From Vibrio ordalii ATCC 33509 (GTDB lineage Bacteria; Pseudomonadota; Gammaproteobacteria; Enterobacterales; Vibrionaceae): DNA of 64,000 nt. Each line of letters begins with the position of its first letter. Position 1 is the first letter of the stretch. The stretch is from contig AEZC01000134.1 in assembly GCA_000257205.1 (NCBI GenBank), forward strand, positions 1 to 64,000, read 5' to 3'. Positions 38,597 through 47,203 of this stretch are shown piece by piece. Under the pieces are notes generated by a model. That model was not told where the DNA came from. It worked only from the letters and a program-made list of their open reading frames with translations, and did not search any database. A program made the translations under genes and the position numbers.

Positions 38597-40250
38597 GTGT
38601 TTAGAGGCCGTTTTGCCGATATCGACCTAAAAGGGGACGTCTTTGGTGGCGTCACAACCGCGATTATTTCACTGCCCCTTGCCTTGGCTTTTGGTGTGGC
38701 GTCTGGTGCGGGTGCAGAAGCAGGGCTTTGGGGAGCAATATTGGTGGGGCTGTTTGCTGCCTTGTTTGGTGGTTCATCTACATTAATTTCTGAACCCACT
38801 GGGCCAATGACGGTCATTATGACGGCCATTTTAACCAGTATGGTGGCGCGTTATCCTGAGGCAGGGCTTGCAGTCAGCTTTACGGTTGTCATGATGGCTG
38901 GGGCTTTTCAGATTTTACTCGGTACCCTAAAGCTTGGGAAATACATCACCTTAATGCCCTATAGCGTGATTTCAGGTTTTATGTCGGGGATCGGGGTGAT
39001 TTTGATTATCCTGCAGTTGTCACCGCTGCTTGGTCAGGCAGCTCCCGCTGGGGGAGTGATGGGAACGTTAACCGCGTTGCCCGAGATCATTAGCCAGATG
39101 AAGTTCAGTGAGCTCTTTCTTGGTTTGTTAACCTTAGGCATTTTATTTTTTCTCCCGGCTCAATATCGCAAACAAGTGCCCGTTCAGTTGATTGCGTTAG
39201 TTGGGGTGACGCTTATTTCAGTACTGTTATTTGATAGCGATGAGATCCGCCGTATTGGCGTGATCCCTGCAGGCTTACCCTCTTTTGTTATCCCAACCTT
39301 TAATGCCGAGATGTTCACCACCATGGTGATTGACGCTTTAGTACTCGGTACGCTCGGCTGCATTGATACGTTGCTCACCGCGGTAATTGGCGATTCTCTA
39401 ACGCGTAAAGAGCATGATTCCGATAAAGAACTGCGAGGGCAAGGGCTCGCCAATATGATAGCAGGGCTATTTGGGGCGTTGCCGGGTGCTGGCGCAACTA
39501 TGGGTACGGTGACCAATATTCAGGTCGGCGCGCGTTCTCCTCTGTCGGGTGTAGTTCGTGCTTTAGTATTAGCCTTAGTGGTGTTGGTGGCGGGAGGCTT
39601 AACCGAACCGATTCCAATGGCGGTATTGGCAGGGATTGCGGTGTATGTTGGTTTCAATATTCTTGATTGGAGCTTTATCCAACGCGCGCATAAAGTGAGT
39701 GTGCAGGGGATGGCCATCATGTATGGCGTGATGCTGTTAACTGTCTTTGTCGATTTGATTGTTGCGGTTGGTTTGGGCGTTTTTATCTCAAATATTTTGA
39801 TCATAGAACGCTTGAGCCGCGAGCAAGCTCGCCAAGTGAAAGCCATTAGTGATGCTGATGAAAACGATGTGCCATTGACTGACAGCGAACGAGCTTTATT
39901 GGATCAAGCCAATGGTAAGGTGCTGTTTTTTTATTCTCTCAGGGACGATGATTTTTAGTGTATCTAAAGCGATCGCTCGCCAGCATAATCACATCAGTGA
40001 CTATGAAGCGATGATTTTAGATCTTACTGATGTACCTATGATTGATGTGACGGTTGGGCTTGCTTTAGAAAACGCGATTAATGATGCCTTAGATGCCCAC
40101 TGCGCGGTCTACTTACTTTGCCCAAATGTGCACACCAAACAGCAACTGGAAAAGTTTCATATTTTGGATTTGGTGCCAACCGAGCAGACTTTTTCGTTTC
40201 GTTATGAAGCGCTCAATGCTGCGGTTAAGCAGGTAGCCCAAAATCGTTAA
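38597..40250 (+). pseudogene. SulP-family anion transporter, frameshifted before the STAS domain
   Basis: The first part (to 39958) is a SulP transporter with 10-12 membrane helices, the signature SEPTGPMTVIMTAIL and a typical NGLxDTLLTAVIGDSLT-like segment. It stops at LLDQANGKVLFFYSLRDDDF. A following overlapping frame encodes the missing STAS domain (AIARQHNHISDYEAMILDLTDVPMIDVTVG...) to 40250. The break is at the T7 tract 39926-39932. Removing one T joins the frames as KVLFFILSGTMIFSVSKA. Without STAS the transporter is probably unstable or unregulated. Start GTG 38597 is chosen for its AGGAAA site; 38561 and 38582 are alternatives. Bicarbonate or sulfate is the likely substrate. Confidence 0.85.
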
Positions 40251-40276
40251 GCGTTAAGCTTGTGCAAGAATGAATT

Positions 40277-40306
40277 ACGCAGATCGCTGGATCTGCGTTT
40301 TTTTAT
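40277..40306 (+). terminator. Intrinsic terminator after the SulP gene
   Basis: A perfect 9-base stem ACGCAGATC/GATCTGCGT with GCTG loop is followed by six T residues. It separates the SulP gene from the ABC transporter genes. Confidence 0.9.
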
Positions 40307-40391
40307 TTTATCAATTTCTAATATTGGGTTGAAAAACGCGAGCCTTAGCAGCACATTGGATAGGTTAACATCACAAAGAGTGATCCGTGGA

Positions 40392-41312
40392 ATGTACGCA
40401 TTAGAAATAGAACAATTACGAAAAACTTACGCTGGTGGGTTTGAGGCCCTAAAAGGGGTGAGTTTACAGGTTGAAAAAGGCGATTTTTACGCACTGCTTG
40501 GGCCCAATGGGGCCGGGAAATCAACCACCATTGGCATTATCTCTTCGCTGGTCAATAAAACCTCTGGCACCGTTAAAGTGTTTGGTTTTGATATTGATAA
40601 AGATCTTGAACTGGCCAAACAACACATTGGTTTAGTGCCGCAGGAGTTCAACTTCAACCAGTTTGAAACGGTTGAGCAAATAGTGCTGCAGCAAGCTGGG
40701 TATTACGGCGTGACGAAAGCGTTAGCGAAAGAGAGGGCAGAGAAGTACCTCTCAAAACTCGATTTGTGGGAAAAACGTAAAGAGCGTGCGCGTAATCTTT
40801 CTGGTGGTATGAAACGCCGTTTGATGATTGCTCGAGCCTTAATGCATGAACCTAAGTTACTGATTTTAGATGAACCAACCGCCGGTGTGGATATTGAACT
40901 GCGCCGTTCGATGTGGGAGTTCTTAACCGAAATTAACGCGCAAGGGATCACCATTATCTTAACCACGCACTATTTAGAAGAAGCGGAGATGCTGTGCCGC
41001 AATATCGGCATTATTAACCGAGGTGAGCTTATTGAAAATACCTCGATGAAGGATTTGCTGGCCAAATTACAGCTCGAAACTTTTATTTTAGATATCGCAG
41101 AGAATTCTCCGCCAGTGCCACAACTCAGTGGTGTGATCTCGCAGACCATGCTCAACGGTTCGTTACAAATTGAGTTGGAGAAAACGAAAGGGCTAAATTC
41201 AGTCTTTTCACAGTTAACAGAACAGGGAATTACGGTGCTTTCGATGCGCAACAAAGCGAACCGCCTTGAAGAGCTGTTTGTCAGCATTGTTCAACAGCAA
41301 AGCCGAGGATAA
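40392..41312 (+). CDS. ABC exporter ATP-binding protein (YadG type)
   Basis: The 306-residue ATPase resembles E. coli YadG of the ABC-2 drug/polysaccharide exporter class. Walker A is GPNGAGKST (near residue 40), the Q-loop is VPQEF, the signature is LSGGMKRRL, Walker B is LLILDEPTAGVD, and the switch histidine is in LTTHYLEEAE. I chose ATG 40392, which begins MYALEIEQLRKTY, because the upstream part of the frame covers the terminator. The permease gene follows after 2 bases. The substrate is unknown. Confidence 0.92.
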   Translation: MYALEIEQLRKTYAGGFEALKGVSLQVEKGDFYALLGPNGAGKSTTIGIISSLVNKTSGTVKVFGFDIDKDLELAKQHIGLVPQEFNFNQFETVEQIVLQQAGYYGVTKALAKERAEKYLSKLDLWEKRKERARNLSGGMKRRLMIARALMHEPKLLILDEPTAGVDIELRRSMWEFLTEINAQGITIILTTHYLEEAEMLCRNIGIINRGELIENTSMKDLLAKLQLETFILDIAENSPPVPQLSGVISQTMLNGSLQIELEKTKGLNSVFSQLTEQGITVLSMRNKANRLEELFVSIVQQQSRG

Positions 41313-41314
41313 TC

Positions 41315-42088
41315 ATGATGTATCGTTTATATTGGACGGCTTTTTGCAGTTTGTTGACTAAAGAAATCAACCGTTTTACGCGTATTTGGGTGCAAACCTT
41401 AGTACCCCCAGCCATCACCATGACGCTCTATTTCATTATTTTTGGCAACCTAATTGGTTCGCGTATTGGCCAGATGAACGGCTTTAGCTATATGGAATAT
41501 ATTGTCCCGGGCTTAATCATGATGTCGGTGATCACTAACTCATACTCGAACGTCGCCTCTTCTTTCTTTAGTGCGAAGTTTCAAAAAAACATCGAAGAGT
41601 TGTTAGTTGCGCCTGTCCCTAACTATGTCATTATCGCCGGATTTGTGATGGGTGGGGTAGTGCGTGGCTTGCTGGTGGGCACGATAGTAACCCTGGTGTC
41701 GCTGTTCTTTGTTGATCTCAAGGTGGATCATTGGGGGATTATTGCGGCGACGGTTTTTCTCACCTCTGTTGTGTTCGCTTTAGGTGGCATGATTAACGCC
41801 ATTTTTGCTAAAACCTTTGATGACATTTCGATTATTCCTACCTTTGTATTGACGCCATTAACCTACTTAGGTGGGGTGTTTTATTCGATCAGCCTATTGC
41901 CTGACTTTTGGCAAGCGGTATCGAAAATCAACCCAATCGTCTACATGGTTAATGCCTTCCGTTACGGTTTTCTTGGTGTGTCGGATGTGGGAATTGTTAC
42001 CTCGTTCAGTGTGCTTGGTATTTTTGTAGTGGCCCTGTATGGCGTTGCGCATTATCTGGTTTCGCGTGGTATCGGGTTAAGGACTTAA
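41315..42088 (+). CDS. ABC-2 type permease (YadH type)
   Basis: The 257-residue membrane protein has six predicted helices and the ABC-2 pattern, with an N-terminal amphipathic region (KEINRFTRIWVQTLVPP) and YMEYIVPGLIMMSVITNSYSN. It matches E. coli YadH. It pairs with the preceding ATPase to make an exporter of unknown substrate. In the recalled V. cholerae order panC comes directly after this gene, so the region that follows here (42.1-44.9 kb) is extra. Confidence 0.92.
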   Translation: MMYRLYWTAFCSLLTKEINRFTRIWVQTLVPPAITMTLYFIIFGNLIGSRIGQMNGFSYMEYIVPGLIMMSVITNSYSNVASSFFSAKFQKNIEELLVAPVPNYVIIAGFVMGGVVRGLLVGTIVTLVSLFFVDLKVDHWGIIAATVFLTSVVFALGGMINAIFAKTFDDISIIPTFVLTPLTYLGGVFYSISLLPDFWQAVSKINPIVYMVNAFRYGFLGVSDVGIVTSFSVLGIFVVALYGVAHYLVSRGIGLRT

Positions 42089-42093
42089 TAGTT

Positions 42094-42160
42094 CCTCCCC
42101 CTTTTAGGGGGAGGCTAGGAGGGGGTTCACCCCCCTAACCCTCCCCTTGAAGGGGAGGGA
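42094..42160. repeat. Triple-hairpin GC-rich palindromic repeat
   Basis: Three palindromes lie end to end: CCTCCCCC/AGGGGGAGG, then TAGGAGGGGGT/CACCCCCCTA, then CCCTCCCC/AGGGGAGGG. The outer two hairpins have the same core in the same arrangement, so the unit resembles a REP/BIME-like intergenic element. It lies only 6 bases after the permease gene, at the left border of the GH4/LysR islet. A partial relative is at 28581. Confidence 0.75.
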
Positions 42161-42329
42161 ATTAGTTTTGTGATCGTTGGGAGTAAGCCATTAATGACAA
42201 GGGATGCAGTTTGCTAAAATAGTTTTTGTCCCATTATCATTTTCGCTCATTACAGCAATATTCACTCTGGTTGGTAATTATCATAAATAAAAAGTTATCC
42301 ATCAGCCTTATCGACCTGAAGTCGGGAAA

Positions 42330-43241
42330 TTAGTCATCTATTGTTGCCACTTTTTCTTTAAGCCATTGTGAAAATGCACTAAATCTTGGGCGGACTTCAT
42401 GTCCTTTGGGACATATCAAATCATAGCCAAACCCTGAAGGCACACGTTTGAACGGAGCAATCAGTTCTCCGGAGTCCAGATAGGGTTTTATCAAATAGTA
42501 ACGGCCCATCGCGATTCCCATCGATTGTCTAGCTGCAACCATGGTTAACTCTTCATGATTGAACACATATTTACGTTGCAAAATACTGATATCTCGCCCC
42601 GTATGTGTTAACCAGAGTTGCCATTCCGCTAATGGTGATAAAAACTCTAACGACTCAGTACAGTGTAGGAAACAAGCTTCACGCAACCGACTATCATCAT
42701 TAAGTAGGTTGAACTTTTGTGCATATTCTGGCGTACAAACGGGGGTAAGGTATTCATCAAAAAGGCGGTAATGATAGAAATCTGCATGTGTGTTGTCACC
42801 ATAATATATAGCGAGATCAACCGGCTGATTTTGAAAGTCTAACTTGCTGGCTTTGACCCGGATCTTAACGTCAAGATGTGGATACATAGCCTGAAACTCC
42901 GCTAAACGGGGAACTAACCATGCATGAGCGAACGTTGGGGCTGCGCCCAAATATAGCTCCCCACGAAGTTCGTTGAAGCGAATGTCTTCAATCTCCGCAA
43001 ACAGGTTATCAAGCGAATAGGTCAATGTTGCCAGAATACGTTTCCCTTCGTCTGTCATTTCTAACTTACGAGTGAGTCGCACAAATAGCTTGAATCCCAG
43101 ATCTTATTCCAGCTTTTTGATTCGCTGACTGACTGCCCCTTGTGTTAAGCACAACTCTTCTGCTGCCAGAGTAAAGCTCAGAAACTTTGCTACCACACTA
43201 AAAGTATAAAGGTGAGCAAGCAGGTGTTCTTTATGTTCCAT
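42330..43241 (-). pseudogene. LysR-family regulator interrupted by an ochre codon
   Basis: Reading the minus strand from ATG 43241 gives a 303-codon LysR-type regulator in one frame, apart from a TAA at codon 46 (43104-43106). The N-terminus is a normal HTH (FSVVAKFLSFTLAAEELCLT then QGAVSQRIKKLE), the stop follows, and DLGFKLFVRLTRK continues the wing. The effector domain is intact to 42330. GAA or CAA is the probable original codon. Reinitiation at GTG 43082 would give only the effector domain without DNA binding. It is divergent from the GH4 gene, which it probably once regulated. Confidence 0.92.
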
Positions 43242-43350
43242 ATTCAGCCTATGTATTATTTTGGCTAATGCATGTGGGCGATTATTTAGTTTGTTAAACC
43301 TTATGTATTAGCATGAAATTAGCACAGCTTATCCAGACGAGGAAATAGAA
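43242..43350. promoter_or_regulatory. Divergent promoter region of LysR and GH4 genes
   Basis: This 109-base gap should hold the promoters and LysR operator. The heptamer-like sequence CCTATGTATTA at 43248-43258 recurs as CCTTATGTATTA at 43299-43310, and GCATG-type sequences follow both. They might be a paired binding site, but this is a weak call. Confidence 0.35.
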
Positions 43351-44676
43351 ATGGACAAACAACTAAAAATTACTGTGATCGGTGGCGGCTCTAGTTATAC
43401 CCCCGAGTTAATTGAAGGCTTACTAAAACGTAAAAATGAACTGCCAATTGGTGAACTGTGGTTAGTCGACATCGAAGATGGTCGGGAAAAAGTGGATATT
43501 ATTGCAGGCTTGGCTCGCCGAATGATCAAAAAGGAAGGATTGAATATTGAGGTCCATGTGTCGCTGGACCGACGTCCGGCTCTTGAAAATGCTGATTTCG
43601 TCTGCTCTCAGTTTCGAGCGGGCTGTCTGGAAGGCCGTATTAGGGACGAACGTATCTCTCTCAAATATGGCATGATTGGTCAGGAGACCAACGGACTCGG
43701 TGGTTTTGCTAATGCGTGCCGCACAATCCCCATCACTTTGGAAATTTGCCGAGACATGGAAGAGCTGTGCCCTGATGCCTGGCTACTGAATTTTACCAAC
43801 CCATCGGGTATGGTGACTGAAGCGGTTCTTAAGCATACCAAGGTCAAAGCGGTTGGCTTGTGCAATGTTCCTGTCATCATGCAAAAAGGCATTGCACAAA
43901 TACTGAAAGCTAGAGAAGACGATTTTATAATGCAAGTCGCCGGATTAAACCACCTCATTTGGGCACGTAAGATTTTGCACGAAGGGCAAGACAAACTGGA
44001 CTACGTGATGAATGAAATTCTCAGTGGTAACGATCCTTTAGTGCCTGCAAACATTCCTCCATTTAAGTGGCCAAAGGATTTGCTACAAGATATGGGGATG
44101 ATTCCTTGTGCTTACCTGCGTTATTACTACACCAGTGACGATATCATGAAGCAGGAACAACACGAAGCCGATGGTGACGGGACTCGTGGGGAAGTGGTTA
44201 AGGCGATGGAAAAACGTCTATTTGATATCTATAAAAATCCAGATTTGGCAGAAAAGCCTAAAGAGTTGGAAAAACGAGGCGGTCAGTATTATTCAGAAGC
44301 GGCTTGTGAACTAATGGCATCAATCTATAATGACAAACGTACCATCATGCATGTCAATACGCGTAATAACGGTGCGATTAGTGGGTTACCTGATGATTGC
44401 GCAGTCGAAGTCAGCTCCTTGATCACCAAAAATGGTCCACTACCTCTTAATGTTGCGCCATTCCCAAGTGATACTTTGCGACTTATTCAGTTAATGAAAG
44501 AGTTTGAAACTCTGACTGTTGAAGCAGCAGTCACAGGTAACTTGGTTGCGGCTAAACGTGGCCTGATATTGAACCCTATAGTTGACACGGGAACCGTACT
44601 GGATGAAGCATTGAAAGAAACAGTGAAAGAGAATCTGGACTATATGCCTCAATTTCACTGGATGTTTGAAGATTAA
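43351..44676 (+). CDS. GH4-family 6-phospho-beta-glucosidase
   Basis: Family 4 glycosidases hydrolyse phosphorylated disaccharides using NAD+ and a divalent metal. The 441-residue protein has the NAD-binding loop TVIGGGSSYTPELIEGLL at the N-terminus, metal ligands C171 (GLCNVP) and H201 (GLNHL), and FTNPSG. It resembles CelF/ChbF/LicH enzymes acting on cellobiose-, chitobiose- or aryl-glucoside 6-phosphates. No PTS permease genes lie beside it, so the phosphorylated substrate must be made elsewhere. The start follows GACGAGGAAATAGAA. It forms an islet with the broken LysR gene. Confidence 0.93.
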   Translation: MDKQLKITVIGGGSSYTPELIEGLLKRKNELPIGELWLVDIEDGREKVDIIAGLARRMIKKEGLNIEVHVSLDRRPALENADFVCSQFRAGCLEGRIRDERISLKYGMIGQETNGLGGFANACRTIPITLEICRDMEELCPDAWLLNFTNPSGMVTEAVLKHTKVKAVGLCNVPVIMQKGIAQILKAREDDFIMQVAGLNHLIWARKILHEGQDKLDYVMNEILSGNDPLVPANIPPFKWPKDLLQDMGMIPCAYLRYYYTSDDIMKQEQHEADGDGTRGEVVKAMEKRLFDIYKNPDLAEKPKELEKRGGQYYSEAACELMASIYNDKRTIMHVNTRNNGAISGLPDDCAVEVSSLITKNGPLPLNVAPFPSDTLRLIQLMKEFETLTVEAAVTGNLVAAKRGLILNPIVDTGTVLDEALKETVKENLDYMPQFHWMFED

Positions 44677-44691
44677 TTGGTAAATTCGTGC

Positions 44692-44733
44692 AAATGACCA
44701 CTGACTGTAAGAACAGTGGTCATTTACCTTTTA
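44692..44733 (+). terminator. Terminator after the GH4 gene
   Basis: A perfect 12-base stem AAATGACCACTG/CAGTGGTCATTT is followed by ACCTTTT. It is about 15 bases after the stop codon. Confidence 0.75.
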
Positions 44734-44923
44734 AGATACTAAAAGTTATCCAAGGGTTAGGAGCATACGTTGTAAACGTAGCACAGAGTTGTCCAAAAAT
44801 GAGCTAGAAATTAATCTCTATTTATTATTGTCATTTCGTCAATCTTAGTAGTAGCGAACCTCAAAAATGATCAAACTATATTGTTCTCCGACAATCGCGT
44901 TCGACTCAGTTAAATAACGAGAC

Positions 44924-44953
44924 AAAAAAGGTCGCTCCTTATGGGCGACCTTT
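44924..44953 (-). terminator. Intrinsic terminator of the pan/fol/pcn cluster
   Basis: On the minus strand AAAGGTCGC and GCGACCTTT form a 9-base stem followed by a run of T residues. It lies about 55 bases after the panC stop. Confidence 0.85.
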
Positions 44954-45009
44954 GCAATATAGGGTTTTGAAGTGAGAATGAGTCATCACTTCATCACTTG
45001 AAATAGCAA

Positions 45010-45891
45010 TTACTCTTCTTCAGGGTCCGCTTTCGTTTCGGCGCTAAATTCCAACACTTGGTTGTCGATTAAGCGTACTTTACCCAGAAATGCCGATACT
45101 AAGATCACCGCTTGTGTGGTCTCATTCGAGATCAGTTGCAGCGTTTTGGCATCGCGAATAAACAACTCATCAGGTTGTAGCCCAGCAGCGCGCAATTGGT
45201 CACTGGCATCTTCAATGATCGACGCGTAATCGTCGCGGCCACCACGCAGTGCACTGCTTATCCAACGCATGGTGCGAGCAAGGACAGGCGCACGTTGGCG
45301 TTCATCTAACGTCAGCAGCCCGTTACGTGAACTCATCGCCAAGCCATCCATTTCACGGACGGTAGGGACGCCGACAATCTCGATATCCATACAAAGATCG
45401 CTGACCATTTGGCGGATCACCGCTAACTGTTGAAAATCTTTTTCACCAAAACAGGCAACATTCGGCTGCACTATGTTGAACAGCTTAGCGACTATGGTTG
45501 CAACGCCACGGAAATGCCCTGGTCTTGATGCGCCTTCGAGCATATGAGAAAGCCCCGGTACTTCAACAAAGGTCTGTTTTTCTAATCCTTGCGGGTACAT
45601 TATTTCTGGGGTTGGGGTAAAGACCAAATCAACCGCTTCCGCGTTGAGTTTACTTAAGTCTTCATCCAGTGTTCTCGGGTAGTTATTTAAGTCATCCGCG
45701 CGGTCAAATTGCATCGGGTTAACAAAAATACTGACCACGACCACATTGCCCTCTTCACGTGCTTTACGCACTAGGGTTAAGTGGCCTTCATGTAAATTGC
45801 CCATGGTCGGCACAAAAGCGACTCGGCGGCCTTCACGCTTATACTGTTTGATCTGCTCGCGAAGAGCTGAAATGTCAGCAAAAGTTTGCAT
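45010..45891 (-). CDS. panC: Pantoate-beta-alanine ligase
   Basis: PanC condenses pantoate and beta-alanine with ATP to give pantothenate, the precursor of coenzyme A. The 293-residue protein has the HIGH-like motif in [14 protein letters not shown], the substrate segment [13 protein letters not shown], and the KMSKS-like motif MSSRNGLL. It is last in the minus-strand cluster and follows panB after 11 bases. Confidence 0.97.
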   Translation of the reverse strand: MQTFADISALREQIKQYKREGRRVAFVPTMGNLHEGHLTLVRKAREEGNVVVVSIFVNPMQFDRADDLNNYPRTLDEDLSKLNAEAVDLVFTPTPEIMYPQGLEKQTFVEVPGLSHMLEGASRPGHFRGVATIVAKLFNIVQPNVACFGEKDFQQLAVIRQMVSDLCMDIEIVGVPTVREMDGLAMSSRNGLLTLDERQRAPVLARTMRWISSALRGGRDDYASIIEDASDQLRAAGLQPDELFIRDAKTLQLISNETTQAVILVSAFLGKVRLIDNQVLEFSAETKADPEEE

Positions 45892-45902
45892 GAATATCTC
45901 CT

Positions 45903-46697
45903 TTAGGCGATGGTATGAGCGTCATCAGGGAAAGCGGCACTTTCTACATCTGCGATGTATTTTGCAACGGCTTTACGCATATCCCCTGTTTCAGCAAGAA
46001 AGTTTTTCGAGAATTTTGGCATGTAATTCGCCGAAATTCCGAACATATCGTGCATTACTAGAATTTGTCCATCGGTCACGTTACCTGCGCCAATGCCAAT
46101 CACTGGCACATCAAGCACTTCGGTAATTCGCGCTGCTAGGCTGGCCGGTACACACTCTAATAACACAATTTGTGCGCCCGCTTCTTGGAGCGCCAACGCG
46201 TCTTTGACCATTCGGTCTGCTTTTTCTTGGTCGCGGCCTTGGACTTTATAGCCACCAAAAATATTGACCGATTGTGGTGTTAAACCAAGGTGTGCGCAAA
46301 CCGGAACCGCGCGTTCAGTCAGCATTTTCACCGTCTCGACCAGCCAATCACCACCTTCGATTTTGACCATATTTGCACCCGCTTGCATCAATTTAGCGGC
46401 GCTTTCACAGGCTTGTTGTGGTGTGGCATAGCTCATAAAAGGCATATCAGCCATCAATAAACAGTTAGGGCTACCGGCACGCACGCTGCGTGTGTGGTAG
46501 GCAATCTCTTCGACGGTGACGGGTAGGGTATCTGTGTGACCTTGTAGCACCATGCCTAGAGAATCACCCACTAATAATACAGGCATCTCTTGGCTTTCAA
46601 AAAGCTGAGCAAAGCTTGCGTCATACGCGGTGACGGTTGCAAATTTACGACCTTGTTGTTTCCATTGGATCAGATCGTTTATGGTGATTTTTTTCAT
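45903..46697 (-). CDS. panB: 3-methyl-2-oxobutanoate hydroxymethyltransferase
   Basis: PanB adds a hydroxymethyl group from methylene-tetrahydrofolate to 2-oxoisovalerate, giving ketopantoate. The 264-residue protein contains [26 protein letters not shown] (metal-binding), MPFMSY, and [19 protein letters not shown]. Its start codon overlaps the folK stop by one base. The folate-dependent reaction next to folK makes metabolic sense. Confidence 0.97.
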   Translation of the reverse strand: MKKITINDLIQWKQQGRKFATVTAYDASFAQLFESQEMPVLLVGDSLGMVLQGHTDTLPVTVEEIAYHTRSVRAGSPNCLLMADMPFMSYATPQQACESAAKLMQAGANMVKIEGGDWLVETVKMLTERAVPVCAHLGLTPQSVNIFGGYKVQGRDQEKADRMVKDALALQEAGAQIVLLECVPASLAARITEVLDVPVIGIGAGNVTDGQILVMHDMFGISANYMPKFSKNFLAETGDMRKAVAKYIADVESAAFPDDAHTIA

Positions 46698-47203
46698 TAA
46701 ATGTCCTTACGAGGCGCTGACGAGTGCCAAATACCGAGCCCGTTACGTTCGACGAGCGGTAACAGTTGATTGAGCTCAGTCCCATCAGGGAGTTGTAAAC
46801 TTGGTGCAATTTCGGCGAGCGGATAGAGCACGAATTCACGTACTTTCATTCCGTAGTGAGGAATGGTCAATCGCTCGGAATCGATCACCTCATTGCCGTA
46901 AAGAAGAATATCCAGATCGAGCGTTCTTGGCCCCCAACGTTCTTCTTTGCGAACTCGCCCTTGCTCTAACTCGATATTTTGGGTGCAATCGAGCAGCTCA
47001 AGTGGCGTTAAATCGGTTTCTATCGCAACCACCGCATTGATGTAATCGGGCTGGTTTTGTGGCCCCATCGGTGTACTACTGTACAAGGATGAGGCGCTTA
47101 AAAATCGAGAGTGTGGCAAACATTTCAAGGCTTCAATGGCCTGCTTAGCTTGCGCGATTGGGTCGCCTAAATTACTGCCAACAGCAATATAAACGAGAAT
47201 CAT
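46697..47203 (-). CDS. folK: 2-amino-4-hydroxy-6-hydroxymethyldihydropteridine pyrophosphokinase
   Basis: FolK transfers pyrophosphate from ATP to the pterin alcohol in folate synthesis. The 168-residue protein begins [15 protein letters not shown] and carries the signature [13 protein letters not shown]. It overlaps pcnB by four bases (ATG on the upstream TGA region) and abuts panB, showing tight translational coupling. Confidence 0.97.
   Translation of the reverse strand: MILVYIAVGSNLGDPIAQAKQAIEALKCLPHSRFLSASSLYSSTPMGPQNQPDYINAVVAIETDLTPLELLDCTQNIELEQGRVRKEERWGPRTLDLDILLYGNEVIDSERLTIPHYGMKVREFVLYPLAEIAPSLQLPDGTELNQLLPLVERNGLGIWHSSAPRKDI

Larger units (their letters stand above)
44677..45009. 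other. Long gap between the GH4 gene and panC, with two hairpins
   Basis: The 333 bases contain only the two convergent terminators listed separately. The 200 bases between them are AT-rich and show no gene, repeat or RNA that I recognise. They may be junction sequence from insertion of the GH4/LysR islet. Confidence 0.6.

Noticed and set aside
40392..42088. ABC exporter as part of a biosynthetic or resistance cluster
   Set aside because: It is the conserved YadGH pair, also next to the pan genes in other gammaproteobacteria, with no biosynthetic genes around it.
42094..42160. GC-rich hairpins as a terminator of the ABC exporter operon
   Set aside because: No T tract follows any of the three hairpins. 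The repeated core suggests an intergenic repeat, although some termination effect cannot be excluded.
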